A model generated the notes under the pieces. That model worked only from the letters and a program-made list of their open reading frames with translations. It had not been told where the DNA came from and did no database searches. A stretch of DNA of 64,000 nt from Burkholderiaceae bacterium 26 (GTDB lineage: Bacteria; Pseudomonadota; Gammaproteobacteria; Burkholderiales; Burkholderiaceae): positions 368,537-432,536 of the forward strand of contig JYOB01000014.1 in NCBI GenBank assembly GCA_000955795.1, read 5' to 3'. Numbering within the stretch: the first letter of the stretch is position 1; every line of letters starts with the position of its first letter. The translations under genes were made by a program, and so were the position numbers. Shown piece after piece: positions 57,526 to 64,000 of this stretch.

Positions 57526-58550
57526 CTGCTTGGAATTCCACGCTGCTGCGCGGTTGGTATCCCGTTGCCGAAGCGCGCCGCCTGCGCGACAAGCCGATGC
57601 GCGTGACCGTATTTGGTCGTGCGGTGGTGCTCGCGCGTTTGCCTTCGGGCAGCCTGCTCGCGCTTGATGACCGCTGCCCGCATCGGCATGTGCCGCTGTC
57701 CGATGGGCGGCTCGTTGGCGAGACACTTCAGTGCAAGTACCACGGCTGGACGTTCGGCGCCGACGGCCGCTGCACCGCCATGCCGGGTATGTGCCCGGGC
57801 GCGGCTGTGCCCGCCGTGCAAGTGAACGCGTGGCAGGCGTTCGAGCACGACGGGCTGATCTGGATGAGCGCGCGGGCGCCAAGTGAAGCCGCCCCTGCCG
57901 CATTGCCGCCGTTCCTGAATCGCTTGCCGGCCGGCAGCCGCCGCTTTCTGTGGAGCACGTTGTGGGAGGCCCGCCCGGCCGATGCGCTTGAGAATTTTCT
58001 CGACCCGCTGCATACGCATCTCGTCCACCCCGGCCTCGTGCGCAGCCATGGCGCGCGCCAGCCCATGACGGTCACGCTTACGCAATCGGCTGAGGGGCTG
58101 CGGGTGACTTACGCCGGCCAGGCGCAGCAAAGCGGTCTGCTCTACCGGCTGTTCGAATCGCCGCGTTCGATGGAGCGCGCGCACTTCGGCACTGCCGCGC
58201 CTGCCTCGGCCCAGCTCGAATACCGCTACGCCAACGGCAGCGCGCTGTACTTCACGCTGCATTTCACGCCCGAAGACGAAATGCGCACGCGCGTGTTCGG
58301 CACGCTGCATGTGGAAAAGCGCTGGGCGCCTGCCTGGGCCGTGCGTGCATTCGTCTGGCCGTTCCTATATCGGGTGGCTGAGCAGGACCGCCGGGTGGTC
58401 GAAGCGCAGGCTGCCAATAGCGTGCGCTTTGGCCGGCAGGACGGCATCTCCACCGAGCTCGACCTTGTGCGACCCATGCTCGATGCCGTGTGGATGCCCA
58501 ATGGCAAGCCCGTGCAGACCGGTGAGCGCGTGATGCAGATGTGGCTGTAG
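57522..58550 (+). CDS. Rieske-type non-haem iron oxygenase (third gene of the operon)
   Basis: 342-residue oxygenase alpha-like subunit. The Rieske [2Fe-2S] ligands are Cys52 and His54 (RCPHRHVPLS) and Cys71 and His74 (QCKYHGWTFG). The mononuclear iron site is ENFLDPLHTHLVHPG, with Asn158, Asp161, His164 and His169 in the DxxHxxxxH arrangement. Members hydroxylate, demethylate or cyclise aromatic and other small molecules, and need a reductase not encoded here. Coupled by ATGA to the preceding acyltransferase gene. Confidence 0.92.
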   Translation: MTAWNSTLLRGWYPVAEARRLRDKPMRVTVFGRAVVLARLPSGSLLALDDRCPHRHVPLSDGRLVGETLQCKYHGWTFGADGRCTAMPGMCPGAAVPAVQVNAWQAFEHDGLIWMSARAPSEAAPAALPPFLNRLPAGSRRFLWSTLWEARPADALENFLDPLHTHLVHPGLVRSHGARQPMTVTLTQSAEGLRVTYAGQAQQSGLLYRLFESPRSMERAHFGTAAPASAQLEYRYANGSALYFTLHFTPEDEMRTRVFGTLHVEKRWAPAWAVRAFVWPFLYRVAEQDRRVVEAQAANSVRFGRQDGISTELDLVRPMLDAVWMPNGKPVQTGERVMQMWL

Positions 58551-58564
58551 CGCACACCACGCCG

Positions 58565-58912
58565 TTACATTGAGCGTCCGTCGAAGTGGGTGACCGGCAC
58601 GCTGGCCAGATCGATGTCTTCCAGGCAGCGGACGTTGACGGCAATCATTGGTGTGCCGTCGGGCATGACGCCTTCGGCATACGGATGGATGCCGCAAGTC
58701 GGGCAGAAGCGGTGTTTGATCACATGCTTGCGGAAGAGATAGGTGCTGGCGTTGTCTTCCGGCGTGAGCAGCCGCACCTTGTCGGGCGCCACGAACCACA
58801 GCAGCGAGCCTTTGCGCTGGCAGATCGAGCAGTTGCACGCCATCGCGCTTTCCGGATGACCTTCAACTTCGAACGCGACGTTTCCGCAGTGGCAGCTTCC
58901 CTTGTGTGTCAT
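58565..58912 (-). CDS. GFA-family (glutathione-dependent formaldehyde-activating-like) zinc protein
   Basis: 115-residue zinc protein: KGSCHCGNVAFEVEG, CNCSICQRKGSLL and FCPTCGIHPYAEG give the Cys ligands of the GFA/CENP-V fold. Most members have no demonstrated reaction despite the name. The start at 58912 follows an AAGGAG-like stretch; the long upstream frame is rejected. It is convergent with the Rieske gene, with 14 bp between stops. Confidence 0.9.
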   Translation of the reverse strand: MTHKGSCHCGNVAFEVEGHPESAMACNCSICQRKGSLLWFVAPDKVRLLTPEDNASTYLFRKHVIKHRFCPTCGIHPYAEGVMPDGTPMIAVNVRCLEDIDLASVPVTHFDGRSM

Positions 58913-59114
58913 GCCGGTCTCCTTGTGGCGTGTTTGTGGTGGATGTGGCGCCGTCCCACTATAGGCGAGCCGGTCCGCGCACGATGCCCGCTTTCTCGGG
59001 AATCGCCCTAGGTCTCTGCCTCCGTGCAGCGATGCGACAATCGCCGCGAGTCGACCACACGAACGTCCCACGGATCGCCGCGCCTTGACGGCGACCGCGT
59101 CATGAGGAGCCACC

Positions 59115-59594
59115 ATGCATCACCATCGTCCTGTTGCTGTGATCCGGGCGGTTTCTGCCACCGCCATCTTTGCCGGCTGCGCCGGTGCGTTTGCGCAAGC
59201 GTCGGAACCGGCGGCGGTTCCTCCTTCGGCGCCACCGCTCTCGGCACAGATCATCAACATGGGCGGCATGACGCCGGACGAGATCGGCCCCGTCATCGCC
59301 GAGATGGGTACGCTGCGCACGAAGACCCTGGTGACGGCGGCCAACGGCACGGTCGGCATCCAGGTGGGCACCGTGGCCAAGCACACGCATACGTACTCGG
59401 ACGAGATCCAGTACGTGATGTCGGGCACGGCCACCGTCTGGCTCGACAGCGCGCCGCGCGAGGTCCGGGCGGGTGATCTGATCGTGATTCCACGGGGCGT
59501 GGTGCACGGAACGCTGACCACCAGCACGGATTTCAAGTCGATGGCGATCAAGCTGCCGCCGCAGCGCGCAGGCGATACGCACAAGGTGCCGTGA
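59115..59594 (+). CDS. exported cupin-domain protein
   Basis: 159-residue precursor with signal peptide (VIRAVSATAIFAGCAGAFAQ). The mature protein is a single cupin: VAKHTHTYSDEIQYVMSGTA (two His, Glu equivalent region) and VRAGDLIVIPRGVVHGTL. It would act in the periplasm; ligand unknown. GAGGAG is 6 nt before the ATG. Divergent from the GFA gene. Confidence 0.87.
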   Translation: MHHHRPVAVIRAVSATAIFAGCAGAFAQASEPAAVPPSAPPLSAQIINMGGMTPDEIGPVIAEMGTLRTKTLVTAANGTVGIQVGTVAKHTHTYSDEIQYVMSGTATVWLDSAPREVRAGDLIVIPRGVVHGTLTTSTDFKSMAIKLPPQRAGDTHKVP

Positions 59595-59688
59595 TATCTG
59601 CAGCGTGATCTGCGACATGTTGGCCTGGGTCAGGGCGGGATAAAAACACCATCCCTTACAATGGCGCCCTCCTAAAGAGTCCTTCGCC

Positions 59689-60783
59689 ATGTCCGCACCG
59701 CTCGCCAACGACACCTTCCTGCGCGCCCTGCGCCGCCAGCCCACCGACTACACGCCGCTGTGGCTGATGCGCCAGGCCGGCCGCTATCTGCCCGAGTACA
59801 ACGCCACGCGCGCGCGCGCCGGCAGCTTTCTCGGCTTGGCCAAGTCGCCGGCGTATGCGACGGAAGTGACGCTGCAGCCGCTGGATCGCTATCCGCTGGA
59901 CGCGGCGATTCTGTTCTCCGACATCCTGACCGTGCCCGATGCCATGGGCCTGGGCCTGTCGTTCGCGCAGGGCGAGGGCCCGCGCTTTGCCAAGCCGGTA
60001 CGCACGGAAGCCGATGTGGCGGCGCTGTCGGTGCCGGACATGTCGTCGCTGCAATATGTGTTCGATGCCGTGGCGGAAATCCGCCGTGCACTCGTGCAGG
60101 ACGGCCGCCAGCGTGTGCCGCTCATCGGTTTCTCGGGCAGCCCGTGGACGCTTGCCTGCTACATGGTCGAAGGCGGCGGCTCGGACGACTTCCGCACCGT
60201 CAAGTCGATGCTCTACGCGCGCCCGGACCTGATGCACCGCATCCTGGAGATCAACGCGCAGGCCGTCATCGACTATCTGAACGCGCAGATTGATGCCGGT
60301 GCCCAGGCAGTGCAGGTGTTCGATACCTGGGGCGGGGCGCTGGCCGATGGCATCTACCAGGAGTTTTCGCTGGCCTACATGGCGCGCGTGGTGAAGGGTA
60401 TTCGCCCCGGGGCCGACGGCCAGCGCGTGCCGGTCATCCTGTTCACCAAGGGCGGTGGCCTGTGGCTCGAAGCCATGGCCGAGACCGGTGCCGACGCGCT
60501 GGGCGTGGACTGGACCGTCAACCTGCAGCTCGCCCGCCAGCGAACGGCAGGGCGCGTTGCCCTGCAGGGCAACCTGGACCCGACGGTGCTGTTTGCCGAG
60601 CCGGACGCCATTCGCGCCCAAGTGCGCCGCGTACTGGAAGACTACGCAGCCAGCGGCGACAGCGACGGCCACATCTTCAACCTCGGCCATGGCATCTCGC
60701 AGTTCACGCCACCCGAAGCGGTGACGGTGCTGGTGGACGAGGTGCACAGCTTCAGCCGCGCACTTCGCACCAAAGCGAAGTAA
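59689..60783 (+). CDS. hemE: uroporphyrinogen decarboxylase
   Basis: 364-residue enzyme that removes four carboxyl groups from uroporphyrinogen III to give coproporphyrinogen III in haem synthesis. Signature [15 protein letters not shown] near the N-terminus (substrate-binding Arg), the Asp of [32 protein letters not shown] and [14 protein letters not shown] at the C-terminus. A -10-like TACAAT at 59657-59662 lies 26 bp before the ATG. Monocistronic. Confidence 0.97.
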   Translation: MSAPLANDTFLRALRRQPTDYTPLWLMRQAGRYLPEYNATRARAGSFLGLAKSPAYATEVTLQPLDRYPLDAAILFSDILTVPDAMGLGLSFAQGEGPRFAKPVRTEADVAALSVPDMSSLQYVFDAVAEIRRALVQDGRQRVPLIGFSGSPWTLACYMVEGGGSDDFRTVKSMLYARPDLMHRILEINAQAVIDYLNAQIDAGAQAVQVFDTWGGALADGIYQEFSLAYMARVVKGIRPGADGQRVPVILFTKGGGLWLEAMAETGADALGVDWTVNLQLARQRTAGRVALQGNLDPTVLFAEPDAIRAQVRRVLEDYAASGDSDGHIFNLGHGISQFTPPEAVTVLVDEVHSFSRALRTKAK

Positions 60784-61373
60784 CACGTATCAGATCAATG
60801 TTGCGGTGCGATAGCGTTTGAATTGGGCCGCAGTTGTGCGTGAAGCCGGGGGCACGGGTGGAATCTTCGCCGCTTTGGTGCAGTCGGGGTGAGTGACTGC
60901 TCGCCTGCGGGTGGCCCCATCTGGCGCCAAAAGGGTGTCAAGCGATTTATTTCGCGCTTTCTGGTGCGTAAGTCGGCTGTCAAGACTTGACTTATGCACA
61001 AAGCTGTCGCGGCTGGTTCTTTCCGCGGCGCAACAGGGCAGGCTGTGTGCATCCAACGCATAAGTGTTTGATTTTTATAAAAGAAAGCCGCGTGCGCGTA
61101 AATCGTGCAAGCTAGAAAAACGGTGAATCCATTGGCCTGCGCGGGCGCGGCAGGCGACTTTTCAACAAAGTTATCCACAGGCCGTGTGGATAGCCGGGAA
61201 AACGGTCGCCGATCAGGGCGCCAAGGCACAAACCTCAAGTAATACTTGAACATTGAGCCGACCACGGCAATGGCTGTGAAGGCAAGGTGAGATGGGCAAG
61301 ACGCATTTCCCAGGTGCAGGATCCGCCGCTGCATCGCAACAATCCCTTTGCAATTCAACCGTTTGCGCTCTGC
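60784..61373. other. hemE-priA gap with AT-rich patch and DnaA boxes
   Basis: 590 bp with no credible gene. The left half shows no clear terminator for hemE. An AT-rich patch lies at 61066-61125 (TTTGATTTTTATAAAAG). A perfect TTATCCACA and a one-mismatch box face each other at 61171-61193. Promoter elements for priA probably lie in the last 150 bp, but none is clear. Confidence 0.65.
61171..61193. promoter_or_regulatory. facing DnaA boxes upstream of priA
   Basis: TTATCCACA (61171-61179, plus) and TGTGGATAG (61185-61193, which is CTATCCACA on the minus strand, one mismatch) face each other across 5 bp. They lie about 180 bp before the priA start, so DnaA may regulate this replication-restart gene. 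Confidence 0.65.
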
Positions 61374-63671
61374 ATGACCACCACCCAAGTCGACGCTGCG
61401 TTTTCTGATGCCAAGGCGTCGGCCGCCATCGTGCGGGTGGTGATCGATACGCCGCTCGATGCGGTGTTCGATTACCGGTGTGCGCCGCCTGTGCTGCCGG
61501 GGCAATTGGTTGTGGTGCCTTTTGGCAATCGGCGCGTGGTGGCGTTGGTGGTCGAAACTGCCGCGACCACCGACGTGCCGCAAGAGAAGCTGCGCGATGT
61601 CGAGCGCGTGCTCGACTGGGTGCCGCCGCTCGACGGCGAATGGCGTGCCCTGGCCGAATTTGCTGCCGGCTACTACCACCGCGCACTGGGCGAGGTGACG
61701 TTGCCGGCGCTGCCACCTCTTTGGCGCACGCCCGGGAGCTGGGACAACCTTGCGCGCCAGGCCAACGAAACCGTCTATGTGATGTTCGAACCGGCCCGGG
61801 CCGCGTTGCTGGACAGCATCCCGAAACGAGCGTCCGGCGCTGTGCGCCTGGCTGAAGCGCTGACCGGCGATGGCGAGTTGACCACCAGCGCTGCCGTCGA
61901 ACTGCACGGGCAAGCCGTCGCCAAGCTGCGGGATTGGGCAGCCGCTGGCTGGCTGCACGCAGAACTGCGGCCGAAGGCGTTGTTGCCGCAACCGCTCGAA
62001 TTGCCGGCTCCGTCCCTCGCGCCTGCCCTGAACGATGAACAGGCGGCCGCCGTGGCGGCCATTGCCCAAGCTGGCGCGGCCGGCACATTCAGCCCATTCC
62101 TGCTGTACGGCGTTACGGGCAGCGGCAAGACCGAGGTCTACCTGCACGCCATCGCCGACGCCCTGGCGCGCGATCCTGCCGCGCAGGTGCTGATGCTGGT
62201 GCCCGAGATCAACCTGACACCGCAACTGGAAGCGCGCATCGCCGCACGCTTTCCCGGCGTGCCCATGGCGGCGCTGCACAGCGGGCTGGCCGAGCAGCCG
62301 CGTGCGCTGAACTGGCTGGCCGCCCATCGCGGCGAGGCACGCATCGTGCTCGGCACGCGGCTGGCGATGCTGGCGTCGCTGCCCAACCTCGCGCTCATCC
62401 TCGTCGACGAAGAGCACGACACGTCGTACAAGCAGCAGGAGGGGTTGCGCTATTCCGCACGCGACCTAGCGCTATGGCGTGCCAAGCAGCGGAACATCCC
62501 CGTCGTGCTGGGCTCGGCCACGCCGTCGCTGGAAACCTGGTGGCGCGCGGAGCAGACCGCCACCACGCGCCTGACGCTCTCGCAACGCGCGCAGGCTGAA
62601 GCGGTGCTGCCGCGCGTATCGCTCATCGACTTGAATCTGGAGCGCCGCGCTGGGCGTGAGATTCGCGATGGGCTGTCCAAGCCGCTCGTCGATGCGATTG
62701 CCGATCGCCTGGCGCGCGGCGAACAGAGCCTGCTGTTTCTCAATCGCCGTGGCTACGCGCCCGTGCTCTCGTGCGACGCGTGTGGCTGGCTCTCGGGCTG
62801 CCCGCGTTGCTCGGCGTACCTGGTGCTGCACAAGCCCGAACGGCGCCTGCGCTGCCACCACTGCGGGTACGAATCCCGCATCCCGCATCACTGCCCCGAC
62901 TGCGGCAACGTCGACATCGCCCCGCTGGGGCGTGGTACACAGCGCATCGAAGAGACACTCGGCGAGCTGTTTCCGCAGGCGCGCGTCGCCCGCATCGACG
63001 CCGATTCCACCCGCCGCAAAGGCAGCGCCGAAGCGCTGTTCGACACCGTGCACGAAGGCAGCGTCGACATCCTGATCGGCACGCAGATGGTCGCCAAGGG
63101 GCATGACTTTCAGCGCGTGACGCTGGTGGGCGTGGTCGCGCCGGACTCTTCACTGTTCTCGCACGACTTCCGCGCAGGCGAGCATCTCTTTGCATCGCTG
63201 ATGCAGGTGGCGGGCCGCGCGGGCCGGGCCGGGCTAGCGGGGGAAGTGCTGATTCAGACGCGGTATCCGGATGCACCCGCGCTGCAAGCGCTGGTTCGGC
63301 ACGACTACGGCGGTTTCGCGCGCCAGTTGCTGCGGGAACGCAAGCAAGCCGGGCTGCCGCCGTTTGCCTACCAGGCGCTGCTGACCACCGAGCACAAGGA
63401 AGTGGCGCGCGCGCTGGAGTTCTTGGGGGCGGCGCGTTCTGCCGGTGAAGCCTTGGCCGCGGAATTGGGCGCGCCGGTGTTTTTGCATGATCCGGTGCCG
63501 ATGACGATGGTGCGGCTGGCTAACCGCGAACGCGCGCAGTTGCTGGTGGAGTCGGCTTCTCGGGCGGCTTTGCAGAAGTTCTTGTCTGCCTGGACCGAGG
63601 GGTTTGCTGGGATCGGCAAGACTGTGAAGGGGGTGCGGTGGCAGTTGGAGATTGATCCTTTGAGGATTTGA
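61374..63671 (+). CDS. priA: primosomal protein N', replication-restart helicase PriA
   Basis: 765-residue helicase that reloads the replisome at collapsed forks. N-terminal DNA-binding domain (VVIDTPLDAVFDYRC), Walker A GVTGSGKTEVY, DEEH box VDEEHDTSYKQQEG, LGSATPSLETW, the zinc-binding domain with eight Cys (CDACGWLSGCPRC, CHHCGYES, CPDCG), and motif QVAGRAGRAGLAGEVLIQT. The ATG at 61374 (MTTTQVDAAF) matches the family's N-terminus; the upstream 29 residues are rejected. It is preceded by DnaA boxes and followed by the palindromic repeat. Confidence 0.97.
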   Translation: MTTTQVDAAFSDAKASAAIVRVVIDTPLDAVFDYRCAPPVLPGQLVVVPFGNRRVVALVVETAATTDVPQEKLRDVERVLDWVPPLDGEWRALAEFAAGYYHRALGEVTLPALPPLWRTPGSWDNLARQANETVYVMFEPARAALLDSIPKRASGAVRLAEALTGDGELTTSAAVELHGQAVAKLRDWAAAGWLHAELRPKALLPQPLELPAPSLAPALNDEQAAAVAAIAQAGAAGTFSPFLLYGVTGSGKTEVYLHAIADALARDPAAQVLMLVPEINLTPQLEARIAARFPGVPMAALHSGLAEQPRALNWLAAHRGEARIVLGTRLAMLASLPNLALILVDEEHDTSYKQQEGLRYSARDLALWRAKQRNIPVVLGSATPSLETWWRAEQTATTRLTLSQRAQAEAVLPRVSLIDLNLERRAGREIRDGLSKPLVDAIADRLARGEQSLLFLNRRGYAPVLSCDACGWLSGCPRCSAYLVLHKPERRLRCHHCGYESRIPHHCPDCGNVDIAPLGRGTQRIEETLGELFPQARVARIDADSTRRKGSAEALFDTVHEGSVDILIGTQMVAKGHDFQRVTLVGVVAPDSSLFSHDFRAGEHLFASLMQVAGRAGRAGLAGEVLIQTRYPDAPALQALVRHDYGGFARQLLRERKQAGLPPFAYQALLTTEHKEVARALEFLGAARSAGEALAAELGAPVFLHDPVPMTMVRLANRERAQLLVESASRAALQKFLSAWTEGFAGIGKTVKGVRWQLEIDPLRI

Positions 63672-63712
63672 GCGCTGGTGGTCCATCTGTGTTTCGTTCC
63701 CTGCCGGGACCG

Positions 63713-63885
63713 ACTCACTTTTCTTTGTCTTGCCAAAGAAAGTAAGCAAAGAAAGGCGTGCCCGAGATGGCGACCCATTCCTTGAATTTGCGTAACCGTG
63801 CGGAGACGGGAAAAACTCGCTGCGCTCAGACAGTTTCCCGTCTTGTTTCCGCCCGCTTACGAAAATTCAAGGCGCCATCTAGGGC
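63713..63885 (+). repeat. long palindromic dispersed repeat
   Basis: The 5' part (63713-63757) carries ACTCACTTTTCTTTG, a small hairpin TTCTTTG/CAAAGAA and GTAAGCAAAGAAAGG, similar to 14651-14694. The 3' part (63760-63885) is a 126-nt imperfect hairpin: GCCCGAGATGGCG with CGCCATCTAGGGC, CCTTGAATTTGCGTAA with TTACGAAAATTCAAGG, GCGGA with TCCGC and GACGGGAAA with TTTCCCGTC, around a loop at 63814-63833. Arms differ by about one base per block. No protein is encoded. It resembles repeats I recall scattered in Ralstonia and related genomes. Confidence 0.85.
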
Positions 63886-63900
63886 TCAAACGTCAAAAGA

Positions 63901-63934
63901 GAAAGGCCAACCCGTCGCGCGCTTGGCCTTTTTC
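63901..63934 (+). terminator. rho-independent terminator
   Basis: AAGGCCAA (63903-63910) pairs with TTGGCCTT (63923-63930) around a GC-rich 12-nt loop, followed by TTTTTC. It lies downstream of priA and the repeat and may end the priA transcript. Confidence 0.8.
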
Positions 63935-64000
63935 GTTTGGGCGGGCACCCAGAAGGTTTGCTTTTGTCCTTTGACTTTCCCTGCCCTATGCGGCGCCTTG

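Overview
The window looks like a piece of the main chromosome of a Ralstonia-type betaproteobacterium (Burkholderiaceae). Support comes from the high GC content, the gene order mnmG-rsmG-parA-parB-atpIBEFHAGDC, the phhA-phhB pair next to an Lrp-type regulator, the hemE-then-priA arrangement, and many small families typical of Burkholderiales (DUF3717, DUF3820, DUF3562, DUF2272). The genus call is from recognition of protein sequences and gene order, not from a search. parAB with three perfect parS sites places the window in the centromere domain, hence in the origin-proximal part of chromosome 1. No tRNA, rRNA, CRISPR array, prophage or intact insertion sequence was seen.

Region by region. 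1-6.7 kb: a truncated lipoprotein gene, hupB (HU) facing a SET-domain methyltransferase gene across a 633-bp gap with three perfect DnaA boxes, a TctD/TctE-like two-component system, a small DUF3717 gene, and phhAB (phenylalanine to tyrosine) facing an Lrp-family regulator. 6.7-14.3 kb: a YhhN-family membrane protein, an ornithine cyclodeaminase-family enzyme, OmpW, a complete copper module (copZ / copA-cueR with two CueR-type operators of 19-bp spacing), an alpha/beta hydrolase and an unknown exported EF-hand protein. 14.8-21.5 kb: a GMC oxidoreductase, then a five-gene branched-chain amino acid-type ABC transporter (livG-livF-livK-livH-livM); LivF has Arg in place of the Walker A Lys. 21.7-29.6 kb: metabolic and regulatory genes, including a TauE/SafE permease, a cupin, a PhnZ-like HD oxygenase, two LysR regulators facing an NAD(P)-dependent epimerase-like gene and an atypical SDR gene, and an orphan amino acid-binding protein.

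30.0-42.6 kb is the conserved housekeeping core: two parS sites, mnmG (with a third parS inside the coding sequence), rsmG, parA, parB and the complete nine-gene F-type ATP synthase operon, ending in a strong terminator; a hairpin followed by GCTTTT lies between atpD and atpC. 42.7-53.1 kb: a large FecR/DUF6600-like Pro-rich exported protein, a DUF3298-like exported protein, a CoA-binding protein, an esterase, an orphan PstS-like protein, a GST facing a LysR gene, a fatty acid hydroxylase-family membrane enzyme and a small unknown gene. 53.3-58.6 kb: a dCache chemoreceptor, then three genes coupled by ATGA overlaps encoding an ATP-grasp ligase, a GNAT-like acyltransferase and a Rieske oxygenase. 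That trio is the best candidate here for an undescribed small-molecule pathway. 58.6-64.0 kb: a GFA-family protein, an exported cupin, hemE, a gap with a convergent pair of DnaA boxes, priA, and at the right edge a 126-nt imperfect palindromic repeat, part of which recurs near 14.65 kb, followed by a terminator.

Functional links that follow from the layout: PhhB regenerates the pterin cofactor used by PhhA; CueR controls CopZ and CopA through the operators between them; ParB binds the parS sites flanking and within mnmG and acts with ParA in origin segregation; the ATP synthase genes form one operon; the liv genes form one uptake system. Start codons were chosen from ribosome-binding sites, family length and overlap with neighbours.
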